A DNA stretch of 64,000 nucleotides from Longimicrobium sp. (GTDB lineage Bacteria > Gemmatimonadota > Gemmatimonadetes > Longimicrobiales > Longimicrobiaceae), in NCBI RefSeq assembly GCF_035474595.1, contig NZ_DATIND010000098.1, positions 1 through 64,000 on the forward strand, written 5' to 3'. Positions 15,272-22,846 of the stretch are shown one piece after another (position 1 is the first letter of the stretch; each line of letters begins with the position of its first letter). The position numbers and the translations under genes were made by a program. The notes beneath the pieces were generated by a model. The model was not told the DNA's origin. It searched no databases and was given only the letters and a program-made list of their open reading frames with translations.

Positions 15272-16381
15272 ATGCGATTCACCATCACGCGTGAGAACCT
15301 GCAACAGGGGCTGGGCGCGGTCGCGGGGAGCATCCCGACGCGCACCACCCTTCCCGTGCTCTCGAACATCCTGATCGAGGCCGAGGACGGGGCGGTGCGG
15401 ATGAGCGGCACCGACCTGGACACCGCGGTGAGCGTGCGGGTGCCGGCCGAGGTGGCCGAGCCGGGCGCCATCACCGCGCCGGCCAAGAAGCTCCAGGAGA
15501 TCGCGCGCGAGCTGCCCGGGGCCACCGAGCTCTCCACGCAGGGCGACTCGATCCTGATCTCCAGCGGCCGCACCCGCTTCAAGCTGAACGGGCTGCCGCG
15601 CGACGAGTTCCCGGCTTTCCCGAAGGTCGACTTCGGGGGGAGCTGGCGGGTGACCGGGGCCGAGCTGCAGCGCCTGATCACCCACGTCTCGTTCGCCGCG
15701 AGCACCGAGGAGACGCGGCCGATCCTGAACGGCGTGCTCTGGCAGCTGCAGGACGGCGAGATGCGGATGGTGGCCACCAACGGGCACCGGCTGGCCAAGA
15801 TGACGCTGCCGGTGGAGGCGGGGGCCGAGGCGCCGGCGGCCGACCTGATCGTGCACCCCCGGGCGCTGCAGCAGGTGCAGCGCCTGTTCGCCGGCGACGC
15901 GCAGGTGGAGGTGGCGCGCTCGGAGAACCACATCGGCTTCCGCTCGGAGACGGTGCAGGTGTACACGCGGCTCATCGAGGGGCCGTACCCCAACTACGAG
16001 CAGGTCATCCCCAAGGACAACGACAAGTTCATGGTGGCGGACAAGGGCGCGCTGAACAGCGCCATCCGCCGCATGGCCATCGTGGCCAGCGACCAGACGC
16101 ACCGGATCCGCATGTCGCTGGGCGGGCCGTCGCTGAAGTTCAGCGTGGAGAGCCCGGACCTGGGCGCCGCGAACGAGGAGCTGGAGGTGGAGTACGACGG
16201 CGACCCGCTGGAGATCGGCTTCAACGCGCAGTACCTGCTGGAGCTGCTGCGCTACATGCCGACCGACGAGGTGAAGATGAGCTTCAAGGCCCCCGAGCGC
16301 GCCGCCACCATGCAGCCGCTGGGGAACGAGGACACGCCCGACTACCTGTGCCTGGTGATGCCGCTCCGGCTGCTGAGCTGA
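15272..16381 (+). CDS. dnaN: DNA polymerase III beta subunit (sliding clamp)
   Basis: 369 residues, three tandem clamp domains. It begins MRFTITRENLQQGLGAVAGS and shows PTRTTLPVLSNILIEA (first domain), ATNGHRLAKM (second domain) and the conserved C-terminal LVMPLRL that closes the peptide-binding pocket. It forms the ring that tethers polymerase to DNA. It follows dnaA after the oriC candidate. The usual recF neighbour is missing and an unrelated SEC-C protein follows instead. Confidence 0.97.
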   Translation: MRFTITRENLQQGLGAVAGSIPTRTTLPVLSNILIEAEDGAVRMSGTDLDTAVSVRVPAEVAEPGAITAPAKKLQEIARELPGATELSTQGDSILISSGRTRFKLNGLPRDEFPAFPKVDFGGSWRVTGAELQRLITHVSFAASTEETRPILNGVLWQLQDGEMRMVATNGHRLAKMTLPVEAGAEAPAADLIVHPRALQQVQRLFAGDAQVEVARSENHIGFRSETVQVYTRLIEGPYPNYEQVIPKDNDKFMVADKGALNSAIRRMAIVASDQTHRIRMSLGGPSLKFSVESPDLGAANEELEVEYDGDPLEIGFNAQYLLELLRYMPTDEVKMSFKAPERAATMQPLGNEDTPDYLCLVMPLRLLS

Positions 16382-16433
16382 GCGGCGGTCCGGACGGACT
16401 CGACGGGGAAGAGCTGGACGGGAAGGACGGATC

Positions 16434-16461
16434 GCGGGGAGGGGCCGGGGCTTCTCCCCGC
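16434..16461 (+). terminator. Probable dnaN terminator hairpin
   Basis: Perfect 8-bp stem GCGGGGAG/CTCCCCGC with a 12-nt loop, 53 bp after the dnaN stop and followed by TAGCTGTTTCC. The T-tract is poor, so confidence is moderate. Confidence 0.5.
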
Positions 16462-16512
16462 TAGCTGTTTCCGGGCGGGTTCGTGGACGATTTAGACAGG
16501 AGAGAGGGGGGA

Positions 16513-18453
16513 ATGGACGGGCCGCGGCGCAACGATCCCTGCCCCTGCGGGAGCGGCAGGAAGTACAAGGCGTGCTGCATGGAGCGCGACCGGGCCGCCG
16601 GCCGGACGCTGCGCCTGGTGGGCGGCGGGCGCGTGCCCGGCGAGGAGCGGTGGAACCTGGCCGCCCGCGCCGCGGAGGCGTGGGATGCGGACGTGGTTCC
16701 GCTCCAGGGCACCTTCCGCGAGGACCCGGACGCCGCTCCCGCGATCCTCCTCGTTGGCGCGGCGGGGTTCGTCCTGGCCGCCGACGTGCTGGCCCAGCGG
16801 CCCGTGGACGTGGCCGGGCGCGCACGGGCCGTGTCCGAGGCCGTGCTGACCGCGGGGCGCACGGTGGGCGTGCTGCCGCCGGCGCTGCACGTGCGCGACG
16901 AGGCCCTGGTCGAAGCGCTGGCACCGGGGCTGGAGCCGCGCGGCATCGCGGTGGCGGCGGCGCCCATGCCGGAGCTGGACGAGGCGATTTTCAAGGCGCT
17001 GCGGCACATCGAGGAAGACGGCCCCGCGGCGTACATGTCGCGCCCCGACACCTGGCGCGAGACCGAGGCCACGCCAGAGGAGATCGCGGCCTTCCACGCC
17101 GCGGCCGCCGCGTTCCACCGCGCCGCGCCCTGGCTGCACGTGGACGACACCGTCGCGCTGGAGCTGACCTTCGACGACGGGCAGACGTTCATTGCCGCGG
17201 TGATGGGGGGCGCGGGGATCGACTTCGGGCTGTCGCTCTACTCGGATCCCGCCGACATCGAGGACCTGTACGAGAGCTTCGACGGGGAAGACCCGATGGA
17301 GACGGTGCGCCGGATGCGCGGGTTCACCGTCACCGTGAGCTTCGACCGCCGCTCGCACCTGTCGCGCGCCATGCAGCGCGAGGTGGCCCGGGCCGGGTGG
17401 GAGATCGACGGTCCCGGCGGGTATCCCGAGATCTACGGGATGCGCCTGCCGGGCTTTCGCGTGACGGCCGGGCACGTCCGCATGATGACGGGCGCGCTGG
17501 CGGCGGTGACGCGCGAGGTGTGCGGCGATGCGGCCGTCGAGGGGATCCGGGAGATCCTGGAGATGGCGGACGTGAGCATCGCGACGGTCGACGAGCTGGA
17601 CGACGACGATCCCGGGCTCCCCTGGCCGGCGCTGGAGGTGGCGCACCCGATCGGGCCGGTGGGGCCGAACGCCGATCCCGGGGCCGCGCTGCGGAACATC
17701 TGGGCGAGCGGGCTGGACGCGTACGAGGAGCTGCGCGCGCACGAGCTGGCGCGGGTGGGGCGTTTCGAGGCGTGGCTGGCCGCGCGCGGGCTTTCGAAGG
17801 CCGCGCAGCGGCGGCACCTGCGCAACGCGCGGGTCTGGAGCGAGTACCTGGCCGGGATGGAGGTGTCCGCCGGGGCCGCCACCGAGTTCGACCTGCGCAC
17901 GTACCTCTACGACTGGTTCCCGCGGAAGGAGACGCTGCCGAAGGACGTGGAGCGCGCGCTGGACGATTCGCTGCGCACGTTCTTCGGCTGGCTGGAGGCG
18001 GAGGAGGGGATCGGCTACCCGTGGGCGGCCGGGGTGCTGGCGGAGCGCGCCGACGTGGCGCTCGAGCGCGGCGCGGCGCCGGAGGGCGGGTTCTGGGACG
18101 ACGAGGTGATGGACTGGCGGGGGATGCTGTGGGCCGACTTCGACCGGCGGGCGTTCCTGCACGACTCCGAGTTGCCGGGAACGCGGGACGGCTGGCCCAC
18201 GCTGATGAACAACGAGGTCGCGAGGCTCCGCAACGAAGTGCAGCGGCGGTGGCTGGTCTGGTACGACGAGGCGGTGCGCGGCGGCGTGACGGAGCCGGAA
18301 GAGCTGCGCGACACCCTCGCCCTGCGGCAGCGCGGGTGGGAGAACACGCCGCACCCGCAACTGGGCGGACACACGCCGCGCCAGGTCGTCACCGAGTACG
18401 AGCGGCAGCCCGTGGAACCCGGGTTCGCGGATCTGTTCGGCAAGGAGCGGTGA
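16513..18453 (+). CDS. Large protein with N-terminal SEC-C zinc motif
   Basis: 646 residues. The SEC-C motif NDPCPCGSGRKYKACC lies at about 6-21, with three or four Cys ligands for zinc; such motifs often mediate binding to ribosomes or protein partners. The rest is acidic and alpha-helical with no enzymatic signature I recognise. Residues about 410-520 (RFEAWLAARGLSKAAQRRHL, then SLRTFFGWLEAEEGI) resemble the SAM-like core-binding domain of tyrosine recombinases, but no catalytic domain follows. I chose ATG 16513 (purine-rich AGGAGAGAGGGGGG upstream) over a GTG 30 nt earlier. It is convergent with the VirJ-like gene. Function unknown. Confidence 0.85.
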   Translation: MDGPRRNDPCPCGSGRKYKACCMERDRAAGRTLRLVGGGRVPGEERWNLAARAAEAWDADVVPLQGTFREDPDAAPAILLVGAAGFVLAADVLAQRPVDVAGRARAVSEAVLTAGRTVGVLPPALHVRDEALVEALAPGLEPRGIAVAAAPMPELDEAIFKALRHIEEDGPAAYMSRPDTWRETEATPEEIAAFHAAAAAFHRAAPWLHVDDTVALELTFDDGQTFIAAVMGGAGIDFGLSLYSDPADIEDLYESFDGEDPMETVRRMRGFTVTVSFDRRSHLSRAMQREVARAGWEIDGPGGYPEIYGMRLPGFRVTAGHVRMMTGALAAVTREVCGDAAVEGIREILEMADVSIATVDELDDDDPGLPWPALEVAHPIGPVGPNADPGAALRNIWASGLDAYEELRAHELARVGRFEAWLAARGLSKAAQRRHLRNARVWSEYLAGMEVSAGAATEFDLRTYLYDWFPRKETLPKDVERALDDSLRTFFGWLEAEEGIGYPWAAGVLAERADVALERGAAPEGGFWDDEVMDWRGMLWADFDRRAFLHDSELPGTRDGWPTLMNNEVARLRNEVQRRWLVWYDEAVRGGVTEPEELRDTLALRQRGWENTPHPQLGGHTPRQVVTEYERQPVEPGFADLFGKER

Positions 18454-18507
18454 GATACGATGGGCTCGCGCGCTGGCCGGCGCTGCCCTGTCGGCTGATG
18501 CCCACGC

Positions 18508-18558
18508 GACACGGAAAAGGCGCGGGAGATCCGGATCTCCCCGCGGCTTTTCCGTGTC
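18508..18558. terminator. Long bidirectional terminator hairpin
   Basis: Near-perfect inverted repeat of about 25 bp per arm. The outer arms GACACGGAAAAG/CTTTTCCGTGTC and inner arms GCGGGAGATCC/GGATCTCCCCGC meet almost without a loop. It lies between two convergent genes, and the A/T-rich outer segments give U-tracts in both directions. Confidence 0.8.
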
Positions 18559-18562
18559 TGTG

Positions 18563-19351
18563 CTACGCGCCTGCGGCCTGGGCGAACCCTTCTTCACCGT
18601 CCCTCAGCCGCTCGAGGATGAGCTCGGCGGCGGTGAGGTGGTCGCGGGCGAGGTTGTGGCCGGCGTCGAGCAACACGATCTCGGCGAGGCCGGGGGGAAG
18701 ATCGGGAGCCAGCGCGGCGGGGTCTTCCGTGCCGTTCACCACCAGGACGGGGATGCCGCGCAGCGCCTGCAGCTCGGGGATGACGGGAACGTCGGTCTGG
18801 CGCTCGTGGTAGCCGGCCAGGTCGCCCCAGTGGAAGCGGAAGCTGGCCATCCGCGCGGGGGAGAAGAGCGCCATCAGCCGCACCCGATCGCGCAGCTCGG
18901 GCGGGATCCGCCGCGCGACGAACGGCAGCAGGTCCGCGCCGCGCGAAAGGCCGACGAGAACGACCGAATCCGCATTCCACGCCCGCAGGTAGTGCCGCAG
19001 CACCGCTTCGACATCCCGCGCCACGCGGTCGGGACGCTTGCGCAGCAGGAGATACGTGCGCGCCTTCAGCCCCACGCTGCTGATCCCGTGCTTCGCCAGC
19101 TCGCGTGCGAGGCCGCGGATGAGCATCGCCCAGTTCCCATCTCCCGTGAAGACGAAGGCGATGGTGCGCCCCGGCTCCGGTGCGCGCTCCTCCACCAGCG
19201 GCAGATGGCGCAGCGCGCGCGGCCGCTCGTCGCTCGCGCGGCGGAGCAGCTTCCGTGTGGCGTTCAGCAGCCTGGTGAGGCGCACTCGCGCTCCGGATTC
19301 ATGGTGACCGAGCGCGAGGGCGAAGAGCAGGCGGCGTACCATCCTCTGCAT
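18563..19351 (-). CDS. VirJ/AcvB-like alpha/beta hydrolase
   Basis: 262 residues. The VirJ-type domain shows TIAFVFTGDGNWAMLIRGLA, the nucleophile elbow VLVGLSRGADLLPF (Ser), and the late Asp/His region VVNGTEDPAAL and LDAGHNLARDH. Characterised AcvB/VirJ proteins hydrolyse aminoacyl-phosphatidylglycerol at the periplasmic face, usually beside its synthase, which is absent here. The N-terminus (MQRMVRRLLFALALG) may be a short membrane anchor rather than a classic signal peptide. An upstream in-frame extension to 19420 lacks a clear ribosome binding site. The reaction is inferred from family. Confidence 0.78.
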   Translation of the reverse strand: MQRMVRRLLFALALGHHESGARVRLTRLLNATRKLLRRASDERPRALRHLPLVEERAPEPGRTIAFVFTGDGNWAMLIRGLARELAKHGISSVGLKARTYLLLRKRPDRVARDVEAVLRHYLRAWNADSVVLVGLSRGADLLPFVARRIPPELRDRVRLMALFSPARMASFRFHWGDLAGYHERQTDVPVIPELQALRGIPVLVVNGTEDPAALAPDLPPGLAEIVLLDAGHNLARDHLTAAELILERLRDGEEGFAQAAGA

Positions 19352-19451
19352 GTCCGCTCTTCCAAGGGACTTCAACAGAGAAGTGTCACACGGAGGGAAC
19401 GGAGTTAACGGAGAACTCACCCGGAGCCCGGCATTTCCGTTGAGCTGAATG

Positions 19452-19530
19452 GAAGTGCGCCGGCTGGCCCCTCACCGGTGGCTGAAGCCGCAGCAACAAC
19501 TACGGGAAGCCTCGCAAACCGCGCGAGGCT
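19452..19530 (+). repeat. Two-hairpin repeat element (family B), copy 1
   Basis: Stem GGCT-GA-AGCC, linker GCAGCAACAACTACGG, then hairpin AGCCTCGC...GCGAGGCT. Similarity to the copy at 30511-30590 extends about 25 bp upstream (AAGTGCGC, GGCTGGC, CCTCACCGG). It lies in the gap between the VirJ-like gene and a small ORF. Confidence 0.8.
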
Positions 19531-19609
19531 GTTCGGCTCGGCAACCGGTTCCGACTCCGGAGGACGCCTCCTTTCATCCATCGTGGTCGCGCGAAGCGCG
19601 GTGTTCGCC

Positions 19610-19798
19610 TCAGGAGAACAGCCGGATCAGCGCCGCCATCCATCGCGGCCGCCGCCGGCCCGCGAACCGCAGCGGACGCACCGGCCCGCGGCCTGGGATG
19701 CGGACGCCGGCCTCGGCGAGACAGCGGTCGCGCGCCGAAAGGGTCTGGTCATCCAGTGGAAGCGTCACCTGAGGCATCATCGTCTCCGGCATCATCAT
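19610..19798 (-). CDS. Small hypothetical protein
   Basis: 62 residues, starting MMMPETMMPQVTLPLDDQTL and ending in an Arg/Pro-rich half (RFAGRRRPRWMAALIRLFS). A purine-rich GGGGGG precedes the ATG cluster. It has no recognised family and no conserved neighbours. The basic amphipathic C-terminus could bind membrane or nucleic acid. It may be a chance ORF in a repeat-rich gap. Confidence 0.35.
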   Translation of the reverse strand: MMMPETMMPQVTLPLDDQTLSARDRCLAEAGVRIPGRGPVRPLRFAGRRRPRWMAALIRLFS

Positions 19799-19884
19799 CC
19801 CCCCGAGTCCGTGTTTTTCCGTCACGGAGAGAAGCTTCGCGCAGGCGGATCGGGCCGTCAAGTGATTGCGAGTTGAGCGCAGCA

Positions 19885-19926
19885 AACAGGCCACCGGCCG
19901 GACACGAGTCCGGCAAGTGGCCTGTT
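19885..19926 (-). terminator. Terminator of the serine hydrolase gene
   Basis: Nested hairpin: outer stem AACAGGCCAC/GTGGCCTGTT (10 bp), inner stem CCGGAC/GTCCGG with loop ACGA. It begins 21 bp after the stop of the minus-strand gene and is followed on that strand by TTTGCT. Confidence 0.75.
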
Positions 19927-19947
19927 CTTGATGCTGTCCGCAGCCGC

Positions 19948-21234
19948 TCAGTCCGCCGCGGGGACGTGGATGTCGAAGTCGTCGGCGGCGATGGCTACGC
20001 GGTCGTTCACCTTGCGGCGCAACGCCATGATGGTGTTGGGCGCGCGCGGCTGATAGACGCGGTTCGAGAGAAGCACCGTCCACGTGTGGCGCTCGGGGTC
20101 GATCCAGATGGAGGTGCCCGTGAAGCCGGTGTGGCCGAACGAGTCCTTCGACGCCCTGGCCCCGAACCCGCCGCTGCCGTTGGGGCCCGGCGTGTCCCAT
20201 CCCAGCGCGCGCGTCTCCACCTGGCGCCCGGCGAACATCCGCACCGTCTCCTCGCGGAAGATGCGGACGCCGTCCAGCTCGCCGCCGTTGGCCATCATCG
20301 CGGCGAAGCGACCCAGGTCGTGCGCGGTGGAGAAGAGCCCCGCGTTTCCCGCCACGCCGCCCAGGCGCCGGGCGATGGGGTCGTGCACCAGCCCCTGCAC
20401 CGGCGCGTCGTTCTCGTCGCGCAGCGTGGGGGCGCAGGTCTGGCACCCCTCGCCGGGAAGGTACGTGGTCCTGCGCATCTTCAGCGGGCCGTACACGCGC
20501 CGGTCCAGCAGCCCGTACAGCGGCTCGCCCGCGGCGCGCTGGGCGGCGGCGAAGAGCACGTTCATCCCCACGTCGCTGTACACCACCGCCTCGCCGGGCG
20601 CGTGCACCAGCGGCGTGCGCAGGAGCTGCTTCCAGTTGCCCTCCGGCGTGCCCGCGTCCAGCTCCACGCCCGCCGGGAGCCCGGACGAGTGCGTGAGCAG
20701 CTGGCGGATGGTGACGCGGTCCCGGGCGCCGCCGCCGAACTCGGGGAGATAGCGGATGACGGGCGCGTCGAGGTCCATCTTCCCGTCCTCCACCAGCAGC
20801 ATCACCGCCGGCGTGGTGGCAACGACCTTGGTGAGCGAGGCCAGGTCGTACACGGTGCGGTCCGGGTCCACCCGCGCAGCCGACGAGCTCCAGCCGATGC
20901 GGCCGATTCCGCGCTCCAGCACCGGCTGGTCCTCGCGCCCCACGGCCAGCGCGGCGCCGGGAAAGGCACCGGCGTTCACCTGCGCCAGCACGGCGGCCTC
21001 GGCCTGGCTCAGCGGGGCCAGCTCCAGCTTGCGCGTCTTCTTCGCCTGGTGCGCAGCCGCGACGTCGGAGCGCGGCGCCGTGGCGGTTGCGGCCAGGCTG
21101 CGCGTGACGGCGGCCGCGTCCACGGAAGCGGCCGCGCGGGTGCTTCCCGCGATGGCGGCGCCGTACACCAGCGTAGCCACGGTGGTGGCGATCAGCAGTG
21201 ACTTCGCGTCTGCCTGACGACGGTGTCCGTTCAT
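19948..21234 (-). CDS. Exported serine beta-lactamase-like hydrolase
   Basis: 428 residues. A signal peptide or anchor (LLIATTVATLVYGAAIAGST, about 13-32) precedes a PBP4*/class C beta-lactamase-like domain (about 70-415). Active-site motifs are visible: SLTK (catalytic Ser and Lys in YDLASLTKVVATTP), YSD (in AVVYSDVGMNVLF, replacing YxN) and HTG (in SFGHTGFTGTSIW, replacing KTG). These variants suggest an esterase, D-aminopeptidase or cell-wall carboxypeptidase rather than a true lactamase. CQTCAP in the middle could form a disulphide. ATG 21234 has an excellent GGAGGAGG site. A 42-bp nested terminator follows. Confidence 0.9.
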   Translation of the reverse strand: MNGHRRQADAKSLLIATTVATLVYGAAIAGSTRAAASVDAAAVTRSLAATATAPRSDVAAAHQAKKTRKLELAPLSQAEAAVLAQVNAGAFPGAALAVGREDQPVLERGIGRIGWSSSAARVDPDRTVYDLASLTKVVATTPAVMLLVEDGKMDLDAPVIRYLPEFGGGARDRVTIRQLLTHSSGLPAGVELDAGTPEGNWKQLLRTPLVHAPGEAVVYSDVGMNVLFAAAQRAAGEPLYGLLDRRVYGPLKMRRTTYLPGEGCQTCAPTLRDENDAPVQGLVHDPIARRLGGVAGNAGLFSTAHDLGRFAAMMANGGELDGVRIFREETVRMFAGRQVETRALGWDTPGPNGSGGFGARASKDSFGHTGFTGTSIWIDPERHTWTVLLSNRVYQPRAPNTIMALRRKVNDRVAIAADDFDIHVPAAD

Positions 21235-21544
21235 CGCCCTTCCTCCTCCTGCGCTCGTTTCCATCTCCCGGAGCGGGCGCGCCGATCCGGGAGCAATTCC
21301 ATCTGTAACGTGTTGTGGTTGCACAGCTTACAATCTGAGTACACGAAATGTAGCAGAAGGTCCCCTCGCGCTGTACCCTGCGTCGGGGATCTTCACCCGG
21401 CGCTAATCTTGGTCGGACGCCGATTCAGAACGGAGGAAAGCTCTCACGGAGGCGCGGAGGACACGGGAGAAGCGAATCAGTTCTCCGTGGCCATCCCGTC
21501 TTCTGCGAGAGCCTTCTGGATTCAGGCAGTGCGGAAGGAGCTGA

Positions 21545-21706
21545 TACCGAATCCGGCGGAAGAATCAGCGCACCTCGCCGAATCACGTGCTGCGGAAATG
21601 TTAGATCCTTCGGCCTGCAACCTCTTGTGTAGACACTGGTTGCGGTGTGGTCGGCCTCAGGATGACGTCGGGTTGATGCGGCGAGGATGCACGAACTGAA
21701 TTCCCG
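21545..21706. repeat. Long dispersed repeat, copy 1 (partner at 35563)
   Basis: About 162 bp nearly identical to 35563-35724, well beyond the shared ~66-bp family C core (21603-21669). The 21235-21841 gap holds this, another family C copy and no convincing gene. Confidence 0.85.
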
Positions 21707-21754
21707 GATTCGGCATGAGTGCCTGGACTCTGCTGACGTGCTTGGACCGGCTAT

Positions 21755-21821
21755 GGATCCTTCGGCCTGCAAATGCTTGCGCGGGAACAGGTTTCCTCGA
21801 GGCCGGCCTCAGGATGACGTC
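21755..21821 (-). repeat. Family C element
   Basis: Begins GGATCCTTCGGCCTGCAA and ends GGCCGGCCTCAGGATGACGTC; the interior differs from other copies. It lies 20 bp after the stop of the LytTR regulator gene. Confidence 0.85.
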
Positions 21822-21841
21822 TCGAGAGAGCAATCGGAAGG

Positions 21842-22606
21842 TCAGGTCTCGCCGCTGAGGAGGGACTTGAGGGTGTCGCGGTAGCCGCGGGTGGAGGTGA
21901 CCTCGGCGCCGTTCTGCATGATGACCACGTAGTCGCCGCGGAACCACGGCTGGATCTCGCGGATGCGGTCGATGTTCACGATGGCCGAGCGGGAGATGCG
22001 CAGGAAGCGGCGCGGGTCCAGCACCTCGGAGAGCTGCGTCATGGTCTCGCGGATGGTGTGCACGGCGGGGCCGGCGTGCACCTTCACGTACTTCCCATCG
22101 GCCTCCAGCCAGTCGATGTCGGCCACGCGCTGCAGGAAGGCGCGCTCGCCCACGCGGATCACCAGCCGCTCGCGCCAGCTGCGCGTGCCGCGCAGCTCGT
22201 CGAGCAGCGCCAGGATCTGCCGCCGGTCGCCGCCGGCGTCGGGGCGGCGCAGATGGGCGCGCGCCCGGTCGACCGCGCGGGCCAGCCGCTCCTCGTCGAA
22301 CGGCTTCAGCAGGTAGTCCAGCGCGTGCACGTCGAACGCCCGCAGCGCGTACTGGTCGTACGCGGTCACGAACACCACCTCGGGGATGTCGGGGGCGAGC
22401 TGCGAGAGCACCGCGAAGCCGTCCAGCCCCGGCATCTGGATGTCCAGGAAGATCAGGTCGGGGCGCTGCTCGCGCACGGCGTCCACCGCCTGCGTGCCGC
22501 TGCCGCACTCGCCGATCACCTCCACGTCGTCGTGGGCGTCCAGCATGCGGCGCAGGAGCTCGCGGGCCAGCGGCTCGTCGTCGACGATCAGGGAACGAAG
22601 GGGCAT
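21842..22606 (-). CDS. LytTR-type response regulator
   Basis: 254 residues. The receiver domain (1-120) has the acidic pocket VDDEP, phospho-acceptor Asp55 in FLDIQMPG and the conserved Lys in YLLKPF. The LytTR DNA-binding domain (about 145-250) shows DIDWLEADGKYVKVH, FLRISRSAIVNIDRI and the terminal RDTLKSLL. It is the cognate partner of the sensor kinase at 22847-24073, upstream on the same strand. The 240-bp gap between the two genes contains a perfect 30-bp inverted repeat that may lower or separate regulator expression. Confidence 0.95.
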   Translation of the reverse strand: MPLRSLIVDDEPLARELLRRMLDAHDDVEVIGECGSGTQAVDAVREQRPDLIFLDIQMPGLDGFAVLSQLAPDIPEVVFVTAYDQYALRAFDVHALDYLLKPFDEERLARAVDRARAHLRRPDAGGDRRQILALLDELRGTRSWRERLVIRVGERAFLQRVADIDWLEADGKYVKVHAGPAVHTIRETMTQLSEVLDPRRFLRISRSAIVNIDRIREIQPWFRGDYVVIMQNGAEVTSTRGYRDTLKSLLSGET

Positions 22607-22668
22607 GGGGATGGAAGATCTCGATCGATCGGGGTAGATCCGGACTCGTTCGTCCTGCGGATTCCGTT

Positions 22669-22820
22669 GGATCTCACGCGGAGACGCGGAGTCGCGGAGA
22701 ACTCATCTCCATCTCCCGCTTCTTCTCTACTCCGCGACTCTCCACGCGAGGCGGGGCGCCGCGGAGACGCGGGGGTGGTGAACACCGGACCTCCGCGACT
22801 CCGCGTCTCCGCGTGAGATC
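22669..22820. repeat. Inverted repeat with perfect 30-bp arms (family D) inside the two-component operon
   Basis: The arms at about 22670-22699 and 22791-22820 are exact reverse complements, made of GATCTCACGCGGAGACGCGG and its extension. Further CGCGGAGA-like units lie between. It sits between the kinase and regulator genes and would form a very stable RNA stem. Confidence 0.9.
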
Positions 22821-22846
22821 CAGCGATGGATGGAGAAGCGCTATGC

